Below are positions 1 to 8,734 of a DNA stretch of 64,000 bases, in pieces (the stretch's first letter is position 1; each line of letters opens with the position of its first letter). Under the pieces are notes generated by a model. That model saw only the letters and a list, made by a program, of their open reading frames with translations, had not been told where the DNA came from and did no database searches. The DNA is from Brachybacterium muris. Its GTDB lineage: Bacteria > Actinomycetota > Actinomycetes > Actinomycetales > Dermabacteraceae. The position numbers and the translations under genes were made by a program. The stretch lies in assembly GCF_016907455.1 (NCBI RefSeq), contig NZ_JAFBCB010000001.1, positions 1,240,001 to 1,304,000 on the forward strand. Direction: 5' to 3'.

Positions 1-702
1 ACCGACGGTCTGGTCGCGCTGCTGAGAGCGGAGCTCGACACCGACAGTGACGCTGCCGCACTCATCGATGTCCTCCTGGACGCACAGCGCATCGATGACG
101 CGGTGCTCGAAGCACGGGCACTGCTGGAGCGCTTCGGTGACAGCGCCCGATTCCGGGCCGTCGCCGCCGAGGCCTTCGCCCGCGCGGGCCGACACGACGA
201 GGCTGCCGAGCTGTCATGGACGAACTTCGTCGAACAGCCCTCGCTCGGTACCTTCCAGCCCCTCAAACTCCGAAGCGGTCCCGCCTTCCCGCACTGGCGA
301 GAGCGGGCGCTCACCATCCTGCAGGAGCGAGCAGGCGAGCACGGCACCTGGTCCTGGTTCGTGGAGGTGCTGCTCTGGGACGAGGACCTGCCGCGCGCCT
401 GGGAGGCGGCGACCGAGCACGGCGCACACGACTCGGCGTGGCTCACCCTTGCCCGCTGGCGCGCACCCCTGGACGGGGCCGAGGCGGCGAGTGTGCTGTA
501 CGAGCTTGCTCGATCGTCCCTCTCCGCCGGGCAGCGTGCCGCGTACGCGGAAGCGGCGCGGTTCCTCAAGGAGGCATTGGGCTTTGTCAGCGGTGCTGAC
601 GCCGAGGCGATGAGATCGCAGATCCTCGACCTCCGCGCCCAGAACCGTCGGCGCCCCGCACTGCAGGACGAATTCACCAAGGCCGGACTGCCGAGGCCGT
701 AG
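1..702 (+). CDS. C-terminal part of a SWIM-zinc-finger-associated protein (5' end outside window)
   Basis: The frame is open from the first base, so the true start lies upstream; the internal GTG at 103 is not needed. The visible 233 residues are helical and repeat-like, rich in Ala, Glu, Arg and Leu. They contain a segment W-x-x-F-x-x-x-P-S-L near residues 73-83 and a W-R-E-R-A segment near 101. This arrangement resembles, from memory, the C-terminal helical-repeat region of actinobacterial SWIM zinc-finger proteins. The SWIM motif itself would be upstream and is not visible, so the family is an inference. The gene ends with TAG and is followed by a 121-base spacer before the ankyrin gene. 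Confidence 0.5.
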   Translation, partial: TDGLVALLRAELDTDSDAAALIDVLLDAQRIDDAVLEARALLERFGDSARFRAVAAEAFARAGRHDEAAELSWTNFVEQPSLGTFQPLKLRSGPAFPHWRERALTILQERAGEHGTWSWFVEVLLWDEDLPRAWEAATEHGAHDSAWLTLARWRAPLDGAEAASVLYELARSSLSAGQRAAYAEAARFLKEALGFVSGADAEAMRSQILDLRAQNRRRPALQDEFTKAGLPRP

Positions 703-823
703 ACAGCCCCTGCGGCATATCGGTTCCACGCACCGCGATGCCGACCCCGTCGGCGGCCCGCCACCACCGCGATACTGACCCCGCCACCACACTGACCGCA
801 CCACCGAATCGAGAGGGACAGCA

Positions 824-1471
824 ATGACCAGCGAATGGCAGGGGGTCCTCGACCCTGACGTGCTGAACGACGATCTCGTCGAGCACTCCGCCCGCCTCGC
901 CGATGCCGCGAAGGCGGGCAGCTGGGACACGGTCCTCGACCTCGTCGAGCAGGGCACCTGGAGCACCGCGAACCAGTGGCGGGTCACAGGCCGCTCTTGG
1001 TTCACGCCGCTGCATCAGGCCGCCTGGCTCGGCGCACCCGTCGGCGTCGCCGAGCGGCTGCTCCGCGCCGGCGCCTGGCGGTCGCTGCGCACTGCAGAGG
1101 GTGGCCGTCCGCTCGACATCGCCCGCCAGCGCGGCCATCATCACCTGCTCGAGGCGCTCGCCGTGCGCGACCTCGGCGCCGCCGATCAGCGCCGCGTGAC
1201 GGCCTGGGACTCCCACCTCGCCGACCTGATCGCCGAGCGCACCCGGCCGCTCGCACCAGTCCGTTTCCGTCCCGTGCCCACCGAGCTGCTGGTCGTGGAG
1301 CGGATGGAGTCCCTGTGGGTCCCGTACCCCGGGATGTACGGAGGGTTCAGTCTCTCCGTCCATCGCGACCGGCTTGTCGTGGAGAGCTGGAGCCGCGTCG
1401 CCGGCGGCTCGGGCCAGGCCCACGTCATCACCGAGAGCGGGAGCGTGATGGTCGAGGAGGGCTTCGCCTGA
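824..1471 (+). CDS. Ankyrin-repeat domain protein
   Basis: This encodes 215 residues. The central part carries an ankyrin-like repeat: T-P-L-H-Q-A-A-W-L-G near residues 61-72, followed by L-L-R-A-G-A and then D-I-A-R-Q-R-G-H near 100-108. Ankyrin repeats are protein-binding scaffolds and no catalytic residues are visible. The last 80 residues look like a separate small beta-rich domain with no family I recognise. The ATG at 824 is preceded by a purine-rich GAGAGGGA about 6 bases upstream, which supports this start. There is no signal peptide, so it is probably cytoplasmic. The partner is unknown. Confidence 0.75.
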   Translation: MTSEWQGVLDPDVLNDDLVEHSARLADAAKAGSWDTVLDLVEQGTWSTANQWRVTGRSWFTPLHQAAWLGAPVGVAERLLRAGAWRSLRTAEGGRPLDIARQRGHHHLLEALAVRDLGAADQRRVTAWDSHLADLIAERTRPLAPVRFRPVPTELLVVERMESLWVPYPGMYGGFSLSVHRDRLVVESWSRVAGGSGQAHVITESGSVMVEEGFA

Positions 1472-1532
1472 CCCGTCGGCCGCATAGTCGCACGGCAGCT
1501 CGGTGAGCACCCCGCACCGATACCGTGGCCCC

Positions 1533-2951
1533 ATGCCCTCGAACCAGACTCCCGACGACGAGCTCCTGCGCCAGTTCCGCCAGCGGCTCAGCGAGATGAG
1601 CTCTGAGGAGATCCACGGGATCCTCCACGGCGTGCTCGACGCCTCGGGCAGAGCGGTGCGCCGCCCCGAGCGCCCCGATCTGCGCCACCCGCCGCGCGAG
1701 GAGCCCGCCCTGTTCACGCTCCGCGTGGATCTCGAGCATGCCTCTCCGCCGATCTGGCGCCGGCTCGAGCTGCGCTCGGATCTCATGCTCGAGGAGGTCC
1801 ATGGGATCCTCCAGACCGCTTTCGGCTGGTTCGATGCGCACCTGTGGCGTTTCGCCGCCGGCGGGCACCCCTTCGATCTCGAGTCACAGCTGTTCCTGTG
1901 CCCGTTCGACGTCGAGGAGGGGGAGGACGAGGGGCTTCCCGCCTCGCAGGTGCGGCTCGACGAGGTGCTCAGCACCAGTGGAGACCGCCTGGGATACGTC
2001 TATGACTACGGCGATGACTGGCAGCTGCGACTGCTGCTGGAATCCGTGCGCCCGGCAGGGGATGGTTCCCCACCCGCCCGCGCCCTCAGCGGACGACGTG
2101 CTGCCCCGCCCGAGGACTGCGGCGGTTTCACCCGCGCGGAGGATCTCGCCGGCGTGCTCCCGGATCCGGCGCATTTCGACCTCGCCGAGCTCCAGCGCTC
2201 CCTCGAGCTCGCCGATCTCGACCCCGCCTCGTACGGAGCCTCTGCCGTGCTGACCGCGGTCGTGACCCGCCTGCCCCCGTCGCCGGTGCGGGAGGACCTG
2301 CTCGCCAGGTCGCTGGCACTGGCCACCGCCACCGACGCGCCGTCGGCGGAGGAGAAGCGCACGGCGCTGCGCGGCGTCTCCTGGTTCCTCGACCATGCGG
2401 CCGGCGGCGGCCTGCCGCTGACCGCGGCCGGCTACCTCAAGCCGGCGGACGTCGAATCAGCGAGCCGGGTGGTGCCCGAGATGACCGACTGGATCGGGAA
2501 GAACAACCGCGAGATCAACGCGTTTCCGCTGCTCCATTTCCGCGAGGCGCTCAAGCACCTGAAGATCCTGCGCACCTTCAAAGGTCAGCTGCTGCCCACC
2601 CGTCGGGCGCGTCCGGCGGTAGAGGATCCCGACGCCCTGTGGTCCCTGCTCGCCCAGTCCCTGATCCCACCGCCGGGCTCCTTCGCGCACGACGCCACCG
2701 TGCTGCTGCTCGCCCACATCGGATCCACCCCGAGCGGTACCGCAGTGGAACCGCAGGCGACGCCGAAGGCGCTCGACCGGCTCGGCTGGCGCACTCGCGA
2801 AGGAGGATCGGTGGACCGGTGGAGGGTGCGTGATCTGCCCGCCGCGACCGTGCTGCGGAACATCACCCCGGAGCAGGACAGGCGTGCCGTGCGCGGCGAC
2901 TGGTCCGACGCGGCCCGGGCGCTGGCGCGGGAGGCGCTCGCGCAGGCATGA
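1533..2951 (+). CDS. Plasmid pRiA4b ORF-3 family protein
   Basis: This protein of about 472 residues has a pRiA4b ORF-3 domain (PF07929) at about residues 55-190. Its hallmarks are P-P-I-W-R-R, F-x-W-x-D-A-H-L-W and the acidic Y-D-Y-G-D-D-W motif. The family occurs as passenger genes in IS1096-type elements and on chromosomes; its biochemical role is unknown. The remaining 280 residues are alpha-helical without a clear family. I prefer ATG 1533 over an upstream GTG at 1503 because a TACCGT box at 1521-1526 lies exactly 6 bases before it, the leaderless arrangement seen repeatedly in this window. No ribosome-binding site precedes either candidate. Confidence 0.8.
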   Translation: MPSNQTPDDELLRQFRQRLSEMSSEEIHGILHGVLDASGRAVRRPERPDLRHPPREEPALFTLRVDLEHASPPIWRRLELRSDLMLEEVHGILQTAFGWFDAHLWRFAAGGHPFDLESQLFLCPFDVEEGEDEGLPASQVRLDEVLSTSGDRLGYVYDYGDDWQLRLLLESVRPAGDGSPPARALSGRRAAPPEDCGGFTRAEDLAGVLPDPAHFDLAELQRSLELADLDPASYGASAVLTAVVTRLPPSPVREDLLARSLALATATDAPSAEEKRTALRGVSWFLDHAAGGGLPLTAAGYLKPADVESASRVVPEMTDWIGKNNREINAFPLLHFREALKHLKILRTFKGQLLPTRRARPAVEDPDALWSLLAQSLIPPPGSFAHDATVLLLAHIGSTPSGTAVEPQATPKALDRLGWRTREGGSVDRWRVRDLPAATVLRNITPEQDRRAVRGDWSDAARALAREALAQA

Positions 2952-3002
2952 CGGCGTCGGCCGCGGATGCAGAAGGCCCGGAACGTCGTGTCTGATGGAC
3001 CC

Positions 3003-3964
3003 ATGACCGCCGACGCCACCGCCCTCTCCCGCACCCTGACCGCGATCGACTCCCGCAGCTACGGCGTCTACAAGCAGCTGAAGGGCAGCTACGACCTGGG
3101 TGCGTGCCGCCTTGTGGTCGATCACGTGCAGGTCGATCCCTACGCCCCGCCGTCCCTGATGCGGATCGTCGTCGACCGAGCTCGTGCGGACCTGCCGCAG
3201 GATCTCCTCTCCGATCACCGCGGCCGGGTCGCTGCCACGGACTTCCTGGCCCGCGCCGTCGCCCGCGCCGCCGCGGAGCTGGGGGAGGGGATCAGCGCCG
3301 GCGCCCCGGGCCAGGAGGTGCTCGAGCGCACCAGCGTCGCCCTCACGTCGGAGGGCGTCGACGCACGGCTCGCGGTCCCGCTGCCCGCCGCCGGGCGCCG
3401 GATCCGCGGCCGCGAGGCGGCCCGCCTGCTCACCGAGCACCTCCCGCGCCTCGCCGAAGCGGCGCTGCTCCACGCGAGCCTCGATGCGAGCGCGCTCCGT
3501 GACCACGTCACCCTCCACCGCGACCAGGAGGCGCTGCGCGACCAGCTCACAGGGCGGGGCCTGGTGGCCTTCGTGGGAGACGGCGCGATCCTGCCGCGCC
3601 GATCCGGGGACTCGGACCTGCCGCTCGCGGACGGCGCCGTCCCCTTCGTCAGCCCCGACTCGCTGCGGGTCTGGTTCGATCTGCCGAGCGGCCGGCGCGT
3701 GAGTGGGATGGGCGTGCTGGACGGGGTCACCGTGATCGTGGGCGGCGGTTATCACGGCAAGTCCACGGTGCTGCGCGCGCTCGCCAAGGGTGTGTACCCG
3801 CACCGGGCGGGCGACGGCCGCGAATGGGTGATCACCCGGGCCACCGCCGCCGCGCTCCGCGCCGAGGACGGCCGCGCCGTGACCGGCGTGGACATCTCGC
3901 CCTTCCTCACCGGCCTGCCGTCCGGCACCGATACCCGCGCCTTCTCCACCACCAACGCCTCGGG
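3003..3964 (+). pseudogene. ABC-class ATPase (PF09818-like), C-terminus lost
   Basis: About 320 residues match the N-terminal two-thirds of the 'predicted ATPase of the ABC class' family, usually about 560 residues. Seen here: the N-terminal Y-G-x-Y-K-x-L-K-G-x-Y segment (residues 18-30), the P-loop G-G-G-Y-H-G-K-S (about 247-255), V-D-I-S-P-F and F-S-T-T-N-A-S-G at the end. Family resemblance stops at 3964, where Walker B and the rest should follow. The frame then runs antisense through a fragment of an exonuclease gene to a stop at 4226. The product would therefore be a 407-residue chimera with a meaningless tail. A TCTGAT box at 2991-2996 lies 6 bases before the ATG. Almost certainly non-functional. 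Confidence 0.8.
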
Positions 3965-3965
3965 C

Positions 3966-4198
3966 ATGTGCGTGGCGCGCACCGGCCCGTCCGGGTGGAA
4001 GCGCGTCACCCACTGGTGGATCGGCCGGCCCTGCTCGTCGGCCCGCAGGATCGCGAGCTCCAGGACTCGCTCGCGCTCGGGGTCGAGACCCGTCGTCTCC
4101 ACGTCGATCACCGCGAAGCGAGGCGTTCCCGACGGGGCGGGAGGCTGTGATGCGGACGGCGCCGAGGCACGGCCGCGGAAGCGATCGAGCAGTCCCAC
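3966..4198 (-). pseudogene. DnaQ-like 3'-5' exonuclease, N-terminal fragment only
   Basis: The minus strand starts at a GTG with a good GGAGAGG site 6 bases upstream. It encodes a short proline/serine linker, then A-V-I-D-V-E-T-T-G-L-D (ExoI motif with catalytic Asp and Glu, residues 30-40), then A-I-L-R-A-D and H-P-D-G-P-V-R-A-T-H. That is the start of a DEDDh exonuclease domain as in DNA polymerase III epsilon and related proofreading or RNase T-like enzymes. After residue 77 the similarity stops, ExoII and ExoIII motifs are absent, and the frame runs antisense into the ABC ATPase gene. The gene is truncated at the same point as that ATPase, tail to tail. Confidence 0.75.
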
Positions 4199-4370
4199 GA
4201 GGATCCTCTCCGGGCAGGGATGGTGATCGCTCGATCATCTCAGGGACCAGGGACAGAGGAGGGGCCGTTCGCGAGGGGACCATCGGTGATTCGTCCGTCC
4301 TTACCTGGGCCTATCTTTGACCTCGACACTGCGGCGCACCGGCGCCGTCGGGGAAGATGAGGAGAAGAAG

Positions 4371-4748
4371 TTGGACGCATCGGTATCGGCGATCACATCG
4401 TGGACCTTCGTCGAGGAGTGCCCGATCCCGCAGGACGTCACCGCACTGCTCGTGCCCGAGGAGCGCGCGATCGCGGCGTACAAGACGTTCCGCGACTTGG
4501 CCGTGTTCACCACGAAGCGGCTGATCGTGCGCGACGCCCAGGGGATCCGCGGCAAGAAGATCGAGATCTACTCGCTGCCCTACTCCGCGATCAACATGTG
4601 GTCCTCGGAGAACGCCGGCACCCTCGACCTCAATGCCGAGATCGAGCTGTGGACCCGCGCCGGCCAGATCAAGATCGCCGTCGGCAAGCACATCGACGTG
4701 CGCCGGCTCGACCTGCTGATCGCGAACGCGGTGCTGCGTTCATCCTGA
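4371..4748 (+). CDS. Bacterial PH-domain protein (PF08000/DUF1696-like)
   Basis: This 125-residue protein is almost entirely one bacterial pleckstrin-homology domain. Seen features are A-Y-K-T-F-R-D-L-A-V-F-T-T-K-R-L-I, G-K-K-I-E, S-L-P-Y-S-A-I and a closing A-G-T-L-D-L-N-A-E segment, all typical of PF08000. No enzymatic residues or membrane segments are visible. The family forms homo-oligomers of unknown role. I chose the TTG at 4371 because AGGAG lies 6 bases upstream; an in-frame TTG at 4317 would add 18 residues with no site before it. The gene converges on the minus-strand gene ending near 4669. Confidence 0.8.
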   Translation: MDASVSAITSWTFVEECPIPQDVTALLVPEERAIAAYKTFRDLAVFTTKRLIVRDAQGIRGKKIEIYSLPYSAINMWSSENAGTLDLNAEIELWTRAGQIKIAVGKHIDVRRLDLLIANAVLRSS

Positions 4749-5334
4749 GCCGGGGCGTCGGGCCGGGGCCGGGCCCGGTCCGTCTACAGCGTTGTTCTGA
4801 GGCGGGGGAGCGGCAGGTCGCGCAGCGCTTCGTCACGATCGGCTCGACGCTGTTCCCGCTGATGTCGAAGACCTCGGACCAGTTCGGCCACGCACGCCAG
4901 CCCTCGACGTCGGCGTAGCAGGTCCCTTCCGCCTGCTCGCCGTCGGTGACCACCTGCACGGCGGGCAGATCCTCATCGCAGCGAGGGTTGCTGAGCGGCG
5001 AGTCGCCGTCCTGGGAGTTCTCGACGGCATCCAGCATCGCCAGCTGCGCGGCCCGGTCGGTGACGACGACCTCCTGCTCCACCACTTCATAGCTGATTCT
5101 GGAGCTGTCGATGACGGTCCGCCCGCCGGACTCGACCTCGATGCCGCTGACGTCCTGCACGGAGATCGTCGAGCGCACCGGCTCGCCCCCGAAGGCCACG
5201 GTGCACTCGTACTCGCTGCCCGAGGTGGGCGCGCATTCGGAGCTGATCTCCTCCTCCGTCTGCGCCTGTTCGAGCACGGCGCTCTCCATCGCGTAGCGGA
5301 GCACCCCGGCGACCAGGTCCTCCTCGGTCTCCAC
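4669..5334 (-). CDS. DUF4333-like secreted-protein remnant, signal peptide missing
   Basis: The readable protein (221 residues from GTG 5334) has two short repeats, each with a Cys pair. The first is E-C-A-P-T-S-G-S-E-Y-E-C around residue 33-44; the second runs from R-C-D-E-D-L to G-T-C-Y-A-D around 119-139. This recalls DUF4333 domains, normally carried by lipoproteins. No signal peptide or lipobox is encoded, and the in-frame sequence upstream to 5412 is arginine-rich and not signal-like. The C-terminus from about residue 165 is low-complexity, Arg/Pro-rich and runs 80 bases into the convergent gene. A one-base shift near 4815 would give a stop at about 4786. I read it as a gene broken at the 5' end and perhaps the 3' end. 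Confidence 0.4.
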   Translation of the reverse strand: METEEDLVAGVLRYAMESAVLEQAQTEEEISSECAPTSGSEYECTVAFGGEPVRSTISVQDVSGIEVESGGRTVIDSSRISYEVVEQEVVVTDRAAQLAMLDAVENSQDGDSPLSNPRCDEDLPAVQVVTDGEQAEGTCYADVEGWRAWPNWSEVFDISGNSVEPIVTKRCATCRSPASEQRCRRTGPGPGPTPRLRMNAAPRSRSAGRAGARRCACRRRS

Positions 5335-5413
5335 GCCCTCCTCGGCGGGTCCGGCATGGAAGGCTCGCCGGGGGAGGCCGCGAGAGCTCCAGCGGATCTG
5401 CTCGTGAACAGAA

Positions 5414-5447
5414 CGAACGCCGCAGGCCCGCGGGCCTCCGGCGTTCG
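5414..5447 (-). terminator. Hairpin terminator after the small membrane-protein gene
   Basis: CGAACGCCG at 5414-5422 pairs with CGGCGTTCG at 5439-5447. The inner part AGGCCC/GGGCCT closes to a GC loop. On the minus strand the stem is followed by TTCTGTTC. It sits 37 bases past the stop at 5484. Confidence 0.7.
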
Positions 5448-5483
5448 ACTGTTCCGACCGCGGCGGCCGGGTGCTGCGGGGGA

Positions 5484-5726
5484 TCAGACGGTGGGAGGGG
5501 GGTCCCGGCGCTCGGACACGGTGTGACCGGGGGCGCTCTGGCTGTTCACCACGGTCTTGCGGGACTTCAGCATGAGCAGCAGGCCCACCACGAACAGGAT
5601 GGCGCCGCCCACCATCAGGATGGTGCCGAGGGTCCCGGACTCGAGCCCGGGAAGGTCGATCTCGAGAGCGAATCGGACGATCGCTCCCAGGATGAAGAGG
5701 ATGATTCCGCCGATGATGGCGCCCAT
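5484..5726 (-). CDS. Small two-helix membrane protein (DUF6458-like)
   Basis: An 80-residue protein with two hydrophobic helices: residues 2-21 (G-A-I-I-G-G-I-I-L-F-I-L-G) and residues 33-54 (G-T-I-L-M-V-G-G-A-I-L-F-V-V). A basic turn K-S-R-K and a short hydrophilic tail follow. Size and layout resemble DUF6458 proteins common in Actinobacteria; function unknown. The start at 5726 is fixed by AAGGAG 6 bases upstream; a longer reading to 5831 has no such site. It is followed by its own terminator, so it is monocistronic, and diverges from clpC. Confidence 0.75.
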   Translation of the reverse strand: MGAIIGGIILFILGAIVRFALEIDLPGLESGTLGTILMVGGAILFVVGLLLMLKSRKTVVNSQSAPGHTVSERRDPPPTV

Positions 5727-5907
5727 GGGTTGCTCCTTGGATGATCGGTGCGGCGAGGTGGTGCCGCGGGCACCCGGGGGCCGCGTGCCGTGAGCGCCTC
5801 GGGGGACCTCGGCCACGGTGATAGGGGCCACTCTAGAGCAGTCATGATCTGTCGACGTGCACCGACCGAGGGGTCCGTGGTCGTGTCATGCCGCATCGGG
5901 GCCCATC

Positions 5908-5922
5908 ACGCCCGCGGCGAAC
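5908..5922 (+). promoter_or_regulatory. Candidate ClgR operator upstream of clpC
   Basis: The 15-mer ACGCCCGCGGCGAAC matches the corynebacterial ClgR core WCGCYNANRGCGWWS at 14 of 15 positions (consensus recalled from the literature on C. glutamicum). It ends 67 bases before the clpC start. ClgR is the known activator of clpC and clpP operons in Actinobacteria. No clgR gene is in the window. Confidence 0.5.
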
Positions 5923-5989
5923 AGGCAGGTGGTTCGTCGGTGGGGACGCGTAGTCTCGATCCATCACCACCACCGGACGGGGGAGGACC

Positions 5990-8569
5990 ATGTTCGAACG
6001 CTTTACCGATCGCGCCCGTCGCGTCGTCGTCCTGGCACAGGACGAAGCCCGCCTGCTCAACCACAACTACATCGGCACCGAGCACATCCTGCTGGGGCTG
6101 ATCCACGAGGCCGAGGGCGTCGGGGCGAAGGCCCTGGAGGCACTCGGCGTCACCCTGGATGCCGTGCGCGAACAGGTGCGCGACATCATCGGCGAGGGCA
6201 ACCAGACCCCCAGCGGGCACATCCCGTTCACGCCGCGCGCCAAGAAGGTGCTCGAGCTGAGCCTGCGCGAGGCGCTGCAGCTGGGCCACAACTACATCGG
6301 CACCGAGCACATCCTGCTGGGCCTGCTGCGCGAGGGCGAGGGCACCGCCGTCAAGGTGCTGTCCCGCCTGAAGGCCGAGCCCGCCGCGGTGCGCCAGGAG
6401 GTCATCGAGCGCCTCTCCGGCTACCAGGGCAAGGAGCCCGCCACCGCCGGCGGCCCCGCCGAGGGCCAGCCCGCCGGTTCGCTGGTGCTGGACCAATTCG
6501 GCCGCAACCTCACCCAGGCCGCCCGCGAGGGCAAGCTGGACCCGGTGATCGGCCGCGAGCACGAGGCCGAGCGCGTCATGCAGGTGCTCTCCCGCCGCAC
6601 CAAGAACAACCCGGTGCTGATCGGTGAGCCCGGCGTGGGCAAGAGCGCCGTGGTCGAGGGCCTGGCCCAGTCGATCGTGGCCGGGGACGTCCCCGAGACC
6701 CTCAAGGACAAGCAGCTGTACACCCTGGACCTGGGGTCCCTGGTGGCCGGCTCCCGCTACCGCGGTGACTTCGAGGAGCGCCTGAAGAAGGTGCTCAAGG
6801 AGATCCGCACCCGCGGGGACATCATCCTGTTCATCGACGAGATCCACACCCTGGTCGGTGCCGGTGCCGCCGAGGGCGCGATCGATGCCGCCTCCATCCT
6901 CAAGCCCATGCTGGCCCGCGGCGAGCTGCAGACCATCGGCGCCACCACGCTGGAGGAGTACCGCAAGCACATCGAGAAGGACGCCGCCCTGGAGCGCCGC
7001 TTCCAGCCGATCCAGGTGGACGAGCCCTCCGTGGCCCTGGCCATCGAGATCCTCAAGGGCCTGCGGGACCGCTACGAGGCCCACCACAAGGTCACCATCA
7101 CCGACGGTGCCCTGGTCTCGGCCGCGAACCTCGCCGACCGCTACGTCAACGACCGCTTCCTGCCGGACAAGGCGATCGACCTGATCGACGAGGCCGGTGC
7201 CCGCCTGCGCATCCGCCGCCTCACCGCGCCGCCCGAGCTCAAGGAGTTCGACGCGCGCATCGAGGAGGCCCGCAAGAAGAAGGAGGAGGCGATCGACGGT
7301 CAGGACTTCGAGCTCGCCGCCTCCCTGCGGGACCAGGAGCAGCAGCTGAAGACCGAGCGCGACGAGAAGGAGAAGGCCTGGCGTCACGGGGAGTCCGACC
7401 AGGTCACCACCGTGAGCGAGGAGACCATCGCCGAGGTGCTCGCCGCCTCCACCGGCATCCCGATCGTGAAGCTCACCGAGGAGGAGTCCTCGCGACTGCT
7501 CCACATGGAGGACGAGTTGCACAAGCGGGTCATCGGCCAGAACGAGGCCATCAAGGCCATCTCGCAGGCCATCCGCCGCACCCGCGCCGGTCTGAAGGAC
7601 CCCAAGCGCCCGGGTGGCTCGTTCATCTTCGCCGGCCCCACCGGCGTGGGGAAGACCGAGCTGGCCAAGGCCCTGGCCGAGTTCCTGTTCGGTGACGAGG
7701 ACTCCCTGATCCAGCTGGACATGTCCGAGTTCGGTGAGAAGCACACCGCGTCGCGCCTGTTCGGCTCGCCCCCCGGCTACGTCGGCTACGACGAGGGCGG
7801 CCAGCTCACCGAGAAGGTGCGCCGCAAGCCGTTCAGCGTGGTGCTGTTCGACGAGGTGGAGAAGGCCCACGTGGACATCTTCAACTCGCTGCTGCAGATC
7901 CTCGAGGACGGCCGCCTCACCGACTCCCAGGGCCGGGTGGTGGACTTCAAGAACACCATCATCATCATGACCACCAACCTGGGCACCCGGGACATCGCCA
8001 AGGGCGTCTCCATGGGCTTCCAGGCCGGTGGCGACCTCTCCACCGACTACGAGCGGATGAAGTCCAAGGTGCACGAGGAGCTCAAGCAGCACTTCAAGCC
8101 CGAGTTCCTCAACCGTGTGGACGATGTGGTGGTCTTCCCGCAGCTCGCGCAGGCGGAGATCGTCCAGATCGTGGATCTGATGATCGCCAAGCTGGAGGGC
8201 CGCCTGGCGGAGAAGGACATGACCCTCGAGCTCACCGACGGCGCCAAGAAGCTGCTGGCGGAGAAGGGCTACGACCCCGTGCTCGGTGCCCGGCCGCTGC
8301 GCCGCACCATCCAGCGCGACATCGAGGACGCCCTGTCCGAGCGGATCCTGTTCGGTCAGGTCCACGCGGGGGACGCGATCATCGTGGACTCCGAGGGTGA
8401 GGGGCTGCTGGGCGAGCTAACCTTCACCCGTCGCGGGTCCGACGGTGAGGTGAAGCCGATCTCGGACGAGGTCGACGTCGAATCCATCACCCAGGCCCGT
8501 GCCGAGGAGATGACCCACCCCGACGCCGATGCCGAGTCCGGGGACGTCGCGGAGGCCCACACCTCCTGA
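5990..8569 (+). CDS. clpC: ATP-dependent Clp protease, ATP-binding subunit ClpC
   Basis: This 859-residue HSP100 unfoldase feeds substrates to the ClpP peptidase in the cytoplasm. It has two N-terminal Clp repeats (residues 1-150, each with [13 protein letters not shown]), AAA-1 with G-E-P-G-V-G-K-S (about 213), a UVR/middle domain near 425-460, AAA-2 with G-P-T-G-V-G-K-T-E (about 551) and a C-terminal D2-small domain. Length is normal for actinobacterial ClpC (about 840-860). The ATG is preceded by GGGAGGA. A ClgR-like site is upstream and a 17-bp hairpin follows the stop, so it is probably a single-gene unit. The acidic tail after residue 830 varies in the family. Confidence 0.97.
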   Translation: MFERFTDRARRVVVLAQDEARLLNHNYIGTEHILLGLIHEAEGVGAKALEALGVTLDAVREQVRDIIGEGNQTPSGHIPFTPRAKKVLELSLREALQLGHNYIGTEHILLGLLREGEGTAVKVLSRLKAEPAAVRQEVIERLSGYQGKEPATAGGPAEGQPAGSLVLDQFGRNLTQAAREGKLDPVIGREHEAERVMQVLSRRTKNNPVLIGEPGVGKSAVVEGLAQSIVAGDVPETLKDKQLYTLDLGSLVAGSRYRGDFEERLKKVLKEIRTRGDIILFIDEIHTLVGAGAAEGAIDAASILKPMLARGELQTIGATTLEEYRKHIEKDAALERRFQPIQVDEPSVALAIEILKGLRDRYEAHHKVTITDGALVSAANLADRYVNDRFLPDKAIDLIDEAGARLRIRRLTAPPELKEFDARIEEARKKKEEAIDGQDFELAASLRDQEQQLKTERDEKEKAWRHGESDQVTTVSEETIAEVLAASTGIPIVKLTEEESSRLLHMEDELHKRVIGQNEAIKAISQAIRRTRAGLKDPKRPGGSFIFAGPTGVGKTELAKALAEFLFGDEDSLIQLDMSEFGEKHTASRLFGSPPGYVGYDEGGQLTEKVRRKPFSVVLFDEVEKAHVDIFNSLLQILEDGRLTDSQGRVVDFKNTIIIMTTNLGTRDIAKGVSMGFQAGGDLSTDYERMKSKVHEELKQHFKPEFLNRVDDVVVFPQLAQAEIVQIVDLMIAKLEGRLAEKDMTLELTDGAKKLLAEKGYDPVLGARPLRRTIQRDIEDALSERILFGQVHAGDAIIVDSEGEGLLGELTFTRRGSDGEVKPISDEVDVESITQARAEEMTHPDADAESGDVAEAHTS

Positions 8570-8579
8570 CCTCGTGGCC

Positions 8580-8628
8580 GTACCCCTCACGCCCGGAAGC
8601 TGGGAGAGCTCCCGGGCGTGAGGGGTAC
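8580..8628 (+). terminator. Long hairpin terminator of clpC
   Basis: GTACCCCTCACGCCCGG at 8580-8596 is perfectly complementary to 8612-8628 (17 bp). The 15-base loop itself contains AGCT...AGCT. It starts 11 bases after the stop. No T run follows. Confidence 0.8.
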
Positions 8629-8734
8629 AGTGCCGCTCCACGGGGCGAGGCCCCGCAACGGGCGCGACGAGCTGTCGCACTCGCACAGCCACAGCCGAGC
8701 AGAGCACCTGCTCGACCACGGAAGGGATAGGCGC

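Noticed and set aside
5906..8365. Open minus-strand frame of 819 codons opposite clpC
   Set aside because: Antisense shadow of clpC; repetitive Leu-Gly-Val-His composition and no recognisable domain.
8618..8734. N-terminal extension of the DedA protein with a His-Ser repeat
   Set aside because: It would begin within the clpC terminator hairpin, and a TTG at 8735 has a suitable ribosome-binding site and fits family length.
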